The notes under the pieces are model-generated. The model was not told where the DNA came from. It worked only from the letters and a program-made list of their open reading frames with translations, and did not search any database. Source: Yponomeuta sedellus (lineage: Eukaryota; Arthropoda; Insecta; Lepidoptera; Yponomeutidae). Taken from it: a DNA stretch of 64,000 nt. How positions within the stretch are numbered: the first letter of the stretch is position 1; the number at the start of each line of letters is the position of its first letter. Made by a program: the position numbers and the translations under genes. The DNA is taken from NCBI GenBank assembly GCA_934045075.1, contig OW203726.1, forward strand, positions 62,001 to 126,000, in the 5' to 3' direction. Positions 30,670 to 44,400 of the stretch are shown piece by piece.

Positions 30670-31604
30670 AATAATGATTAAATAAAAAATAAAAAGATTT
30701 ACTGTTACTAAGTGGAGTTTTTATAAGTACTAAGGTTAGTCAAATCAATTTATATGCTAATAATAAGGTAGGAGCCGTGATACCTGTACTGGTTAAAAAC
30801 TGTATTAGGTATGTACAGAGCGCCTTCCAATTAAGTTTAGACTATTTTGTTAGAGGCAGTAGCCCTAATAATTGCTGTAGTCGTAAGTTTTCACGAATTC
30901 CATGATACTTTTACCAGTGAAATTACATTTTTGAGAAACTACAGGAGCAACTTAGGAAGGTAATGGTAATAAATACGAAGCAAGAATAACGTCTATTAAG
31001 TTTCTTGCTCGTCTTAGGTCATTCGTTCAAGAATGGTATCAAAACTTATTGTATTTTTTTAGCATTTGATTATGTTAGACTACGTATGTAGTCAAATCAA
31101 TATTATTTTTTATAATGTATATTGAGAAAGAGTGAAGTTCAGCTTAAACCACTAGGCAAAAAAAATTTGCTAGGTACATAAAAAAGAAATAAATATTTTT
31201 TACTTTACAATAACTATACATTCTGATACTAACTCTAATTGATGTATTCCCGACCATAGTATCGAGCACGACAAAGCGATAAAGCGTCGTGCTTACTCGA
31301 TCTAATACACCACATAAAGCGAGATGGCGCTACTACACCGCCCGCTGTTAGGCTGGTCGCCGTAGCGGCCGCGATGCAGGGACAGGAGTTGCACGTTTTA
31401 GAGTAGCCGCTACAATAAATAATATTAGAGATAACTTTTATGTAAGTAGTTCATGTAAAATTCGTCTGGCAACCATAGTGATTTTCGAATACGGACTCAA
31501 GCAATGATAAATTACATAAATAGACAGTTACAAAAAACTGGAATAAAAAAGTAATATACGCGTCTAATCGATAACCTCCTCATTTTTTGAAAGTCTGTTA
31601 ATTA
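30670..31604. other. AT-rich intergenic DNA
   Basis: No gene. A hairpin AGCACGAC/GTCGTGCT lies near 31265-31293, and a LINE 3' relic at 31545-31600. Confidence 0.5.
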
Positions 31605-31941
31605 ACCAACACCCGCCTGCTGAGCATTAACTTCTAAGCAGCGGAGTCAACCATTGTTGAACTTGGGTCCCGCCTATTTGAGGTGATATACTCGTACTTA
31701 TGCACATGAATGTATTGGCCGGTTATAATCCTATCCCGATACTTGCCTGACACCGATTTGAATATCGCTAGGTTACGATTGTTTGTTTGTGGTGATGTGT
31801 GACATTTGCACAAAATATATCAACCGAGCAACATTTCTAGCGTTTTACTACTATCCACACTTTTCTAGTAGGCTTATCCTCTACAGTATTTTACAATACC
31901 GCCGGCCGGCTTAGTAGTTAATGCTCAGCAGTAGGGTTGGT
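31605..31941. mobile_element. MITE 480 bp upstream of vestigial
   Basis: Imperfect inverted ends of about 35 bp: ACCAACACCCGCCTGCTGAG continuing to CATTAACTTCTAAGC on the left, and its diverged complement on the right (GCTTAGTAGTTAATGCTCAG). TA flanks both ends (31603-31604 and 31942-31943). 337 bp. Confidence 0.75.
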
Positions 31942-32403
31942 TATTTTTAAACATTTATTTTACTTTATCAACTTTTTAGCCACTTTTTATTTTCTTTGTT
32001 AAAATGGCAGAAGTTACGAAGGTACAAAGTATCCGACATAAGTACATATTATGAGCCAAATACCTTTTGTTCGGGCTCAGTCGCAGTCGTGTAACCACAG
32101 TTAGCTATTGTTACTAGGTACGTAGATTTCCATCGCTTCCCTATCTTCCACCTCCAGTTTGGTCCTCTTTCGGTGATGCTTACCAAAATATAACAAAGAT
32201 CACTATCGTTTGTGCATTCTAGGTCTCTGTGAAATTTGTGAAATATACGCAAATTAATGGTACTACGAAGTAGTGTTTCAAATTTAAAATCGTGGTAGTA
32301 GCAAGTGATCCCTAGTAATTGTTCATAAGTTCCTGTAGGTACGTCCAACAGTAATGCAGCCGTGTGTTGTGCGCAGGGCGCTAGCGCGCAGGCGCGGCGG
32401 GTC

Positions 32404-32433
32404 ATGGGCCGGCGGCGCGCGCGATGGCGGTGA
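32404..32433 (+). promoter_or_regulatory. Possible upstream ORF overlapping the vg start
   Basis: ATG at 32404 opens a 9-codon frame (MGRRRARWR) that stops at 32431-32433, across the vg ATG at 32424. If this ATG is in the mRNA leader it would compete with vg initiation. Whether it is transcribed is unknown; an acceptor-like TTGTGCGCAG ends near 32377. Confidence 0.4.
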
Positions 32434-35400
32434 GCTGCCCCGAGGTGATGTACGGCGCATACTACCCCTACCTGTACGGCCGCGGCCACCGCTACCACCA
32501 CCACCACCACTTCCAGTACGATAGGGTGAGTAAACCCCCGCCTGCCCCCCCGCGGCACCCGCGCACCGCAGCCCCGCGCCGCGCCGCCGCGAGCGGCCCG
32601 ACCGTTTTTGCTGCGGAGACAGGTCGCGCAGCATTCTTGCCGGCTGCATTGAATATATCCAAGCCTCAGCGGACAGTAAAGTTGTACCTTCAGCAACACT
32701 TAGTTGTACGTAATATGTCGCATCTGCTTAATTTATTCTGAAATGATTATTTTGATTTGAGGTTATTAATATACTGATAAGGGCTAGTAAGGGATGTCCC
32801 AGGCGGACATACATCGACCAAATAGGGGATGTATTAGCAAAGGGGAAGACAAAAAGTACCCGAAACCGGCGTGCGTGCATGCAACGACTTATGAACGTTG
32901 ATGAGGCGAAGGTGATCTGTCAGGTTCGTGGCAAGTGGCAGTCCCTGGTCTCTGCCTACCCCTCTGGGATACAGGCGTGAGGTTATATATGTATGTAATA
33001 AGGATAATTATGTTTAATGATAATGATATTATATATGATGATCCCGATCGAGTCATATGTTTCAGTGGATTTTAAAAGAAATTTAAATTACGGTTGGCTC
33101 GTCCACCGGCTGTAAAATAATTCGCAGAAAAAGCATACTTAAAAGGACGGTTCAGAAAGAAAGAGAACATTTATTATACCAACAAGACACATCACAGAAA
33201 CAAAATAACTAGATAAATTGACATACCTAATATTGAGCACAACAGTAATAAACGAAATATACAATAAACGAAACAAAAAAAACACGTTTAGCCTGTGGTG
33301 TGTTTAAATTGCCACAGCGTTGTGCTGTGGGAGTGAGCCCTCAGCGCTGACTTTCAGTCAGTGCCCGAGGTAACCGTATCACGCAATTACGTGACCAAGA
33401 AAATTTGCATCCTAGCATTTTCCTATATTAGGTGCAGATTGCATGTGGCACAAAGTGAAAGCAACTACCTAGCAGCCTTATCTCATTGGATTGCAAAAAG
33501 TATTGATCTGTGGAGTGTCCGGCCGACAGCCGCGGCCGGGGCTCACCCCGCACATACTAATGCCGCCATTACGCGCGAGAACTCGTTTTTGCCCGCGCTG
33601 CGCCGATCATCCGACTCATAACGCTCGCTTTTTACGGCGGCTCTGCATGAGATATATTTCCTACACTCGCGAACCAGTGAGCCGGCCTCGAGCGCCGCGC
33701 GCGCGCTCGCAATACTGAGTGCACATTACCATCGCATTATCTTACTACCCTACAAGCAAGAACTTGCCTACTTTGAATCAACACGACGCAGATGGATAAA
33801 TGGACTTATGGAAACGCACTACTCAGAGACTAGATCCATTAATGGTTTGTCGACTCTGGCCCCGGCCCATGTTACGAAGTTGAATGCGCCTGCTATACTC
33901 GACAGGTTGGCGCTAAATCAGCATAAGACCGTTTATGACAACGTATCCGTTAAACAAATAACCAACAACGGGTCAATCAGTGATCAACAATTAAACAACG
34001 TACTAGGCTGAAGCTAATATCCATTTAAGAGACCCTCGCGAGGCGATTCTTGCTCCACATGCTCCTTCAGAGACCCCCCTTAATAAAGTACCTCTTCATT
34101 TCTCATCTTCAACTAAGCTTACCGATTATGTCAATGTCCCGCTTCATTAGTTTGAACGAACCTAGTTCTACGACTACGTTACCATCTGCATTTTGTAAGT
34201 TTTTACCTCATTTTTAAGACAAAGAAAGACAAAGGTTTAATTATGAACTTAGCACTGATATTTCTGCCTAATGGAGTGAGTTGTTTGCGTAGTACAGTCC
34301 CTCCTCTGGTGACCTCTAGCCATTAGTGTTAGGAGCTTGACGGGCGTGTCTGTTGCAGTTCAACGTCCAGAGCGGCGCGGGCGGCGCGGCGGCGGCGGGC
34401 GCGGGGGGCGAGGCGTACGGCGCGGGGCTCAGCTCGGGCTCGTCGGGCGCGCAGTCGCCGGGCTCCCCCCCGCACGCCGCGCACGCCCCGCCGCCGCCCC
34501 GCCTGCGCGCCAAGGAGGAGGACCTCTCCGCGCACGGCCGCGCCAGCGCCGACGGTACGTCCGCGCCTCAGCCAGCCAGACAGCGACTCTCTGTTAATGG
34601 AGGCGGGCAGTGCGCCACTAGCCCGATTGCTGTCAACTACCCCACCTTAAAAAGATCTCAACGAGAGTGCAGTGCTCTGGGCCCTCCTCTTGTTTAAAAT
34701 GTTTGAGATGACCGCATGACTTTTAAGCTCTCATGCTCCGTGCCTAGATCCCCAGATTCTCTATCCCATAGACCTCACAAGAAGGCATCGTGTACCGCTA
34801 TGTAGCGTAGCGCATTAGGTACACATCGCAGACTTTCCCAAGTCAATGCGAAAGATACTCATTTGAAATGTAAAGCTGGGAAGCGAAACAATCACCTATT
34901 CTAGCTAGATTCGTTAATTATGGCACATTATGCGATACCCAGTATTCTTGAGAGCTGGGAGTTACAGTACAGTAGGACATATCGAAATATCTATCTAGAG
35001 TCTTTATTGTTTATATTAAATTGCTTGTCAGTCAGTCACTAACGGTAAAGTTCTACGGACTACACAGAGGGGTGACTACTAAACGGATGACATATTTTGC
35101 CTACGTAGTAGGTACCTACTTATGAAAACCACGGCTTATAGACGTACGGCGTTGTCAGACGTTCTAGGAGCACCTACACTCGATAACATATCAAGCTTTG
35201 CATTATCAAAACCTCAAGAGAAGTCAACAAGCATAGGACGTAAATTATCTTCCATTTGGCTTCGGATTACGCAAAATGGTGAGCTTGCGTTGAGATAGTG
35301 CAAAGCATGACGTGGTGTCGTGTGTTACGGCCGCGGAGTCGGCCCCTGTGCTGTGCGAGTGCGGAGTACGCGGGTGACTGGTGACGGAGTCTCTGTATTG

Positions 35401-38400
35401 ACGCAGCTCGGCGCGCTGTCGCAGGTGGCGGCTCGTCGGAGTCGGAGGGCGAGTGCGCGGGCGGCGCGGGCGGGGGCGGGGGCGCGGGCGCGGGCGGGGG
35501 CGGCAGGGCGCAGTACGTCTCCGCCAACTGCGTGGTGTTCACGCACTACTCCGGCGACGTGGCCGCCGTCGTCGACGAGCACTTCTCGCGCGCGCTCGCG
35601 CTCGACAAGCCCAAAGGTGAGTCTCGGCTCTACGACACCCTTCCGGTAATAAAGGATGGCGTCATGAGCCACTAAAACATTCCATCTCAAAGGAGTACTA
35701 TGCTCATTTTCAGTTAGGGCGTCCTACCGTATAGAAAAAAGACCAAGACATCGGCTACGTGAGTGCAGAAAGGGGCGTCTCTTTCTCTATTTCACGCGGG
35801 GGATCATGCTAATGCGCGAGAGGTATGGGGAGATACTCGTAGATACCTTCACCGCAGAACGGGTGGACGCAATATTTGTGCTCGAATGAGCCTTATGTTG
35901 TACCACGTCTAGCAAGAATATGCTGGCTCATCGACCCAAGTGGGTATTGATCTTCAACACAAGAAGTCACCTCTTGTCTTTCCTCTGTTTCTTGCCAATC
36001 ACCCGCCGGGAGCTCTTCAAATCAGAATCAATCCTCCCAAAAGAATATTGCATATCGACTATCCAGTCCTCGATGCTGCATTACGTTTGAAAAGTTAATT
36101 ACAACTAATTTATTTTCTTCGCCACTACCTACGAAATTTGAGGTTAAGTAAATAGAGCATAGGAAGAATGTATGACAGAGTTCACCACGAGAGGCTATTA
36201 GATAGTGTGAAAAAAAAGTATTGAAATGAAATGAAAAGGTTTTATTCAAAGTAGTGCAGAAGCTGCGGCTTAATGAACTTTACAATTCAAACTTATAGGT
36301 ACCTATTTCAAAATCTAGATCATTTTGGAGAAAAAATGGACAAAAAACAAATCAATCAATCAAATCATATTAGGTACAATTTAAATCGTTGAAATAATGT
36401 GTATTGTGATGTCCATTAATCAATAAAAAAAAAATATGTGAAATAGGTAAATCAATTTTTTAATAAAAAATATAAAATGAGATCGTTAAGACATTTTTAA
36501 CGTATACGAGTATAAAATGTCTTCTTCTTCAGGCTATATTATGCAGTCCACTGCTGGACATATCCCTCCCCTAGTGAGCGCCATAACTCCATAAAATGTC
36601 TAATTATATACATTTGTTTGAAATATGCATTTTAAAACCGATTTAAGGCATTTTAACTAAAAACAATGAATAATTTTTGCAAAAAACAGTATACAACTTG
36701 ATAATTTTGTATCTGTAGCAATTTGATCGAAAACGGCGAGGATGGTCGAGTCTATAATGATCACAGCTCAGTAAATATAGCGATCCGAGTGCCCGACAGC
36801 TGACTTGATTGGTTTTGATTCTTAATTCGTTTGTGTACTGACCAGTGACGTCACTAATTCCTGTGCGACGACGCTTTTTTTGAAAATTAACTGAAGTTTT
36901 ATAGATTATCAGTTTTTGAGCACTTATTAGACATCAAAAAAAATATGAGTTGGGTTTCAGAACCCAGTGAAATATGTTAATCTTGAATACCAGTATAATT
37001 TATGTAAATAAGTCATAGTTAGCATTCATTTATTTCAACACTTCATCTGATTCAATGCAACACCATTTAAACCATCCGCTGTCTGTCAAACTCAAAGTAC
37101 CTACCTCAATCATTCTATTGTACATAGATTTTAGTTAATTATAGTTAGGTAATTGGTGTCCAGGCCGATGTAGGTACCTATACTAATAAGTATTAATTAC
37201 AGATGTACCTAATTAATATGGATATAGTAGCAGATGCACTGCACTGCAGTAGCTACACACAGTGCATTATTATATGATGATATAATGTGTATTTTTATAA
37301 TATTATAAATACATAAAAATAATATTATTTCTTCGAATTATAAATGGACAAAGTTGAATTACAAATTGATAAATATGTCATTGAAATAAATTGATAACAT
37401 CTATATAATGTTTATAAACCCGCGGCTTGGTTTGCTCCGCACGTATTGACTACAGTCTATTTATTCTTACTTGTCCAATTTAGTAAACAAGATTCTAACT
37501 TTAAAATTGAGATTAGATGCCTAAACTAGACATTTTCTCGCAAATTCATGAACTTGTAAGGTTTAGTCACTGCGGAGTAGTCCCTGGCAGGGAATGAAAG
37601 AAGGTTTCACGACAACTGCAATTATGTAATATAAAATGTGACAAACGTGTTATTACAATCGCGGCACAGGAACTACAAACCTGTCCGTCTATGCACCGCG
37701 CGTCCCCCGCGCTGCTACAAACTATCAACTATGTTTATAAAATTGGCAGCGTGTTATCTAAAATAGTGTTCCAAGTTACTTCATTTATGAAAATATGTCG
37801 GTTTTGGACTAAAAAGTCACAGTTTAAGGTTAGAATCTTGTTAACTAAATTGGACAAGTAAGAATAAATAGACTGTAGTCTTTCCTGTGGGCTAGGCTGA
37901 CTAAGCTGTCAGAATAGTATAGGTGCTGGGCAAGCCTACACCATTTATAAAAACCATGTCCCAGGCACTACAGCGTCGGAGTGGTCCCTTCACCCATCTA
38001 GTGTCAGAGTGAGGATACCACTGGACGCTGTATAAATCACCTCATTACGTAGATGCAAAAAGGTCAGTCAATGTTTATAGAATTTTTAAGTGTAACCATT
38101 GTGAACAACATCGTTGAATTCATTTCGGTCCGCAACTCTACCTACTTATAACTATTCTATACAAAAGGAAAATTTTGTTTAAAATCATAATAATCACAGT
38201 GCATAGTAACGATGACGACCAGCTGAACTGGCCAGTGCTAGCGGCAGCTGCCGGCTGCCGGCTGCCGTGAGCGCTGAGCACACCTATTAATGACGCAGCG
38301 CTGCCGGCGAGCAGTCCGCTGATGGGCAGATTGTCAAAAAATGGTTTGCTTTGACGACGCTATGTGCGACCGCAGCGGGCAGACGAGTGGGCCGCGGCCG

Positions 38401-41400
38401 CGATTAGATCGGAAAAAGGGCAGCCATTACTTAAGAGATGGCCGAAAAGGTTCGCGGGACAAAAACGCATAGCGCTCCCACATTCGCGGCGGCGGCGGCG
38501 GCGGCTTTGAACGCGCGCCGGAAAAACGGGCCGCGGCGGAATGCGCGCTGCGCTGACCTTCCGAGTGCCGCGCCGCCCGCGCCCCGCGCCCGCCCCCGCC
38601 GGCGCCCGCAGCACGCGCATACCGCGCGGACGCCGACGTCACGCAGCCAGCCAGCGAACCAACCAACCAACCCAGTGAGCTATGGGGAATTATGACAACT
38701 GAGACACGCTGCGAAACCTTCTTCAACTCAAATGTTTCGCCAATTTAAATTTTTCCACTTGAATGCGTTGAACGCGCTGTACGCATAAATGCATTTTAAT
38801 TACGAGATAAAGTGATGCTTATCACACATTTAAGATAAATTTAAGCAACTCATTGGCACTCTCTGATCTGATTCTGATACAATAATGTTTTGATTCATAA
38901 TGTGTATCCCAACGCGAAGTAGGTAGGTATAATTTGGATTCCTTGTAACAATTTCAGCACTTAGGTTTTATTGACTTTAATGTTCGAATTTTGTATCAAA
39001 ATTAATTTGTTTTATATAATTACTAATGATGCACTAATAGTAAGGAGCATTGTAAGTGTAAGTATAAATTATATAAATTTCTGCTCAACTTTAGGGATAC
39101 GTTTTTTATATAGCCTATATAATATACGGCCCACCGTAGGACACAGGCCTTCGCCCTAGTGGACAGAGTATGGGCTTAATTATCACTCGTGCCCACCGCA
39201 GATAGGCAATTCAAACACTGAGGTAGTAGAACACCTCAAACACTCAGGTTTCTTTACGATGTTTTCCTTCACCGTTAGCGAGTGGTATTGCTACTATAAT
39301 TTCTCAAATGTACGCAATTTAGAAAACAAAGTCAGTTTAACAGTACCTGCCGGGATTTGAACCCACCACCTGCCGATTGAGAAGCCGGTGTTCTACCGCT
39401 ATGCTACCACCGCTTTTAGAGATACATATTTATGAAAAATTAGCTCTATGCCATTAAAAATTAATTGTGTAGGACCATTACCTATTTATTTAAAATTTGT
39501 GCAGAACAAATAATTAAATAAAATTTTTGTTAAAGCTTAGGTAAGTAATTAGACATCTGGGTATGGTTTAGTTAATATCTACAAGATCGTAGAGTTTGAC
39601 CGATCGACGGGTCCGACTTTCCGTGGCTGGGGCCGCCGCCGCCACGCCGCCGCCACGCCGCCGGCGCGGGGCCGGGAGCGCCGCGCGACCGATAAATAAG
39701 CCCACGGCGGCGCGGCGACCACTCCGCGGTTGTCTTATTGTGATCTAACGAGAAAGAATTCCTCGAAACCAAACCACGATTCTTTTTCTCGTTCTTTTGG
39801 TTTCATTTTATTAGACAATGCGTGTGAATCATTATTGGATCGTTTTGTGTTGGATAATCGAGGACGGATATCGCCGATACGAATGTAGAGACGGCCTTCA
39901 GTGTTTCTTTTTTATTTTTTATTAGGCTTTGAAACTATAGTCGGTTTATCAAGTTTTAGTGAGTAGGTAGGTACGTTGGAAAGTCTATTATGCTGTCGCA
40001 AAGCCGCCGGGACTCGGCGGAAGGGTAACACTGGATAGCCCACGCATCACTGACCTTCATAATTCATTATACATGCATAGAGCTTATTTAATGAAGGTCA
40101 GCTGCTCGCATCGCACCTATGGTATAAATACAGAATGATATAAAATTCAAGTAATTTTTGCGATAGCATCATTCAATGTATTTACTCGTAGTTCGGGAAA
40201 GAAACTGATATAGTTTTAGTATTATTATTATTTCCTGACTTCTAGCTAATGACGATGATTAACTAATAGTTTTTGCCCCGCTTTGGTTTTAGTGTAGTAT
40301 TTTTATAGAGTCAATGGAATGCTAATAGTAGGTATCTATTCATCTCCAGCTTTAGTCTCAAACTCTTTAAATGTTTTATTGCGTTGACTTCTCAAGTCCA
40401 CACACATAACGCAAGCTCAAGTCGAACCAACATCAAGGCTTTATTGGCATTCCATAGACACTTTTTTGAGCTAGCCATAAATTATGGCAAGGTTGAGCAG
40501 TGGCCCGCATCTCGACCTTTGTGTTAGACAGATATACTAACTTGTCGTCACCGCAGAGCGAAGTGGAAACGTAAGAGCGCTTGAGGTATCAAAAAATAAA
40601 TCACTTTCTTTATTAACTTAGTTCCGGTGTTACTTACTTGATTTTTAACATGACTGGAACATCCCCCACTTGCCTAATCGGTAACTGAACCCACTAAAGT
40701 TCTTTCTTGCGACTGGCGGCTGACTTTTTTGTGGATAATAGGTACGATTGATAGCAAATCATTTAACTGTAATTAAATCTTATTATGGTGTCATGAAGAA
40801 ATAAGAATTTATGTTACGTTTTTAATTATCTCTTGTTACCAGTAAACTGAGAATTTGTAGATTGTTACAAAAACAACACATTAAGTACTATGAAAGTAAT
40901 GTAGAATATTTTGTTTTCATTTCTGTTAGTACGCAATGTAGAATAAGATTATTTTTCTTGAGTCAATGTAACGTTCACTGTCACCCGGCACACATTTCTT
41001 TGACTTTGACCATGCCTTTCGTGAAACTAATTAAGTAATAATAATTAGTTATTTACAAATCCTTTTCAAACTCTCAATGAAGATACTGATAGGTAGGTAC
41101 ATTTCCTACCTATGGTCCAGTGGATTAACTGTGATACAACCCAATTAATTGCATCGCCGTGAATTGTGTAGCACCGCTTTTTAGATTTTTTCCTCTGTGT
41201 CTACCTCGTGTCTACCTATAAATATTATTTGGCCATGGAATATTAGGCAAATAATAAGACAATGTGTCAAAACATACTAAAATTGTATTTATTGTTACTT
41301 AGCTGAATCTTTAAAATTTTATCGTCTTCTCAACTCATAAAATTGAGAAACGAAGAAAATCATAGCGGTTAACATGACAATTTCTATTTAAATTCGGCCT

Positions 41401-44400
41401 TACAATTATTTAATGACTTTTATCTTTACGGGGTCGTAATATTTATAGATATCTGCAAATTGAGTTTGTGTGTATGGATTAGTTTAGATTGACTTAAAAC
41501 AAAAAATATATTGGGTTTCATTTGGGCCTACCCGAGGGCCATACAAGTGACCTTTGAAACGAACAAGTCCTGAACACGTCAATAAGCTTCTTTTTCTGAT
41601 TACAAAAACTTTTGCCCTGTAGGACAGGTGGTTTGAATATTTCGTTTAATGTTTTATCAAAGTAGAAAAAATCGCGCTTGTCAAGGATAGGCAGTAACAG
41701 CCACTCTTAAGTATGATATTAAAAAATATATATATATCTGTGAAAAATTCATCAAACAAAATTACTTGAGGCGTTTTAAGAATAGCGCTTTTCAGAAACT
41801 ATTATCTAATCTGTGCCAATGTTAAACTAAGCGTGACGTCACGCTGTGTGTTGGGTGTTTCAGTCAAAATGGCTGAAAGCATTATAATCTTTAATTTTAT
41901 TGAAAATATTGAAAATCTTTTTTTTTAAACCAATTCGCTGTTTTAAATCCTTTTAATATGTACTGTCCCCTACTTTCGTTAAATCTTTGATTGTTTGATA
42001 CTGTCGTTACGCCTATTATTGCAAATGCAACGCGAACTAATGCGTGTTGTGTTTTGTGTGTGCATGTTGGTGCAGAGAGCGTGCCGATGGTGTCTCGCAA
42101 CCTGCCGGCGTCGTTCTTCAACGCGCTGGCGCTGGGCGGGGGCGGCGGCGGGGGCGGCGCGGGCGGGGGCGGCGTGGAGCTGTACGAGTACGACCCGTGG
42201 GCGCAGCACTACGGCGGGTACGGCGGCGTGGGCGCGCGCGTCGAGTACCACGCGCCGCACGGCATGGCGGCGGGCTACGGGCCGCTGCTGCTGGGCCGCT
42301 CCGTGCACCAGTACAAGCCGGTGGACTGGCCGCACCAGCACCACCACCTCGACCCCGCCGCCGTGGCGCCCTACTCCTACCCCGCCGTGCCTGGTCAGTT
42401 CGCTTACCTACATTGATACACTGCTGCTTATATTGCGCGCACTTATCTAATTCTGAACATTCCATTTCGTGCTTCCTGACATTAAGAAACGTTAGGATTT
42501 CGGCAGAATTTCGTATGCATATTTAGACCTCTGATTGTATGCCATTGCTTACAATAAAGACTTGGATATGTCTTTACTATCCTGGAACTAGAATATATTT
42601 GTTTTCCTTAATCTCGTAACTAAATGAAATCTCTATATCGTTATCAACCCTTGTATGTCCCCACTCCTAGGGCACGGGTCTCTTCCTGCATCGCAGGAAG
42701 GTTAGGCCATACTCCACCGAGGGGGCCAAGTCCGGGTTGGTGGAGTATAATCTCTATGTAATTACGTGTATTTTTTCATTGTAGTTTTCAGATTTCCTTT
42801 TTAGGGTTCTGTCTGTCTGTCCGTGTCTTAGCTCAAAGACTATTGGTACGAGAACTGCAGATATATATTAGATATATTAGTTTAAATAAATGGCATATGC
42901 TTGAACTTATATGCTAGCACTTTGATGAAATCGTTTACCTAGTGGAGGACTAGCACCAAACTATGTTTTAATATAATCCTAGAGGCCATGTTAAAAGATA
43001 CATATAATCGTGGTGTACTTTCTCTATGACTAATACTTTTCAAATGGTATGGCGTGGTATATAACTAACTACGATTATAACGTCACAACCTAAACGTAAC
43101 ACCTTATAATATATAGAGCGTTAATCAGTGTTCGAGTTAAACGCTTTTTAACCGACTTAGAAAAGAGGAGGTTCACAATTCGAAATTTGTATAAAACATT
43201 TAGAAATCAATGAAAAAACGATTTCCAATATATTCATCATCATCAACTCAATATGTCCACAAGGGCACGGGTCTGTTCCCGGAGGAAGGTATAGGCCATA
43301 CTACAAGGGCCAAGTCCGGATAGGTGGAGGCTTGCAAGACTAGTGGCTGGTCTTACTGTCAGAAGTTTTCAAGCCGCCCTAAGGCCTCTGGCTTGACTTA
43401 ACGACTGCCATCTATCGACGAAAGCCGGCACAAACTACTTAACGCGCCTTGCGAAGCACGGAATCGCTCGGAAAAATTCCACTAGTTTTAGTCATAGACG
43501 GTTGACCCATCCATGCACTGAACGCGCCCTGCGTTGCTTAACCTTCGTGATCGTTTAAGATCACACAGGCAGCCGGGGCTATGAGCGATTCCAATATATT
43601 ATTACTTGAATATTTTGATGTTTCGCATTTTGATTTTTGGGACCTCGAATTTTCTTTTTTATGGTTTTATTTAACAAAAATCTTGAGTTTTGTTACGTCT
43701 TCTGTGGTATGAAAGGAATGCTACTCAATGTAAGTTTCACGCAAGCTCCCAATTGATTTTAACGTTTCATAATTTATTGTTGGGTGAAAGTTCTTTGGAG
43801 AATTCTGTAGGATCACTTACCAACGTAACATGCGATTAAAGTGCACTCTGACATTGAGCGTCTGTTTGGAGCAGCATTGTTATCTAAGCCAAAGCTATTG
43901 TAAGTCGCCGGCCACTGTCGTGTCGAGGCATTGTCGACGCAAAAAGCCGGCGGCGGCGAGTTGAAAGCGCGGACCCCCGCCGCCCTCGCCCCGCGCGGGG
44001 CCGTCTAATGACGACGATTAAAATCAATTTGAGCCGCGCCACTGCAAATTAAATTCCATCTTCCCCTCCTCCACCCCCACCACGCTGACTGACGCTTGTT
44101 TGATTGATACAGCGCTGTCTAAATCGTTATTTACAGCGGGTTTTGTTCGGAACTGTTGTTGTGATAAAATTATCTCTCGCTGTAAATGTAGTGCAAGGAA
44201 TTAAACTTAGGCCTCATGTCACGTGTACACATTTTACGCACGAGTTTGTTACCACATTCTACGGGCATCCCGTGATAAAAACCCCTCCGTGTGCCAAAAA
44301 AAATTATTCAATCTTTTTTACTGTTCAAATAAAAAGGTTTTTCTCTTCACAAAGCAGAATGACTTGCAGCTCAAAGCAAATGCCCTGGAAACACAATCTG

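Larger units (their letters stand above)
35617..42075 (+). other. vg intron 3 (6.5 kb)
   Basis: Contains repeats (36210-36350; SINE with nested MITE 37419-38065; SINE 39125-39418) and two CpG-rich blocks (38455-38660 and 39620-39730). CRE octamers TGACGTCA lie at 36846-36853 and 41834-41841, the second within a 16-bp palindrome. 40110-41820 is AT-rich with nothing recognised. Confidence 0.65.

Noticed and set aside
33730..34017. Frame with RRRWINGLMETHYSETRSI, considered as a transposase fragment
   Set aside because: No catalytic motif, no neighbouring frame continuing it, no terminal repeats; not enough to support a call.
38360..38726. Overlapping Ala/Arg-rich frames in vg intron 3
   Set aside because: Several frames open simultaneously in GC-rich DNA; no homology recognised.
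40049..40104. MicroRNA precursor in vg intron 3
   Set aside because: Only 11 bp of stem are paired continuously; too short for a precursor and not a known miRNA sequence that I recognise.
42118..42526. Alternative frames over vg exon 4
   Set aside because: Only the frame joined in phase to exons 3 and 5 gives the vg protein; the others are Arg-rich shadows.
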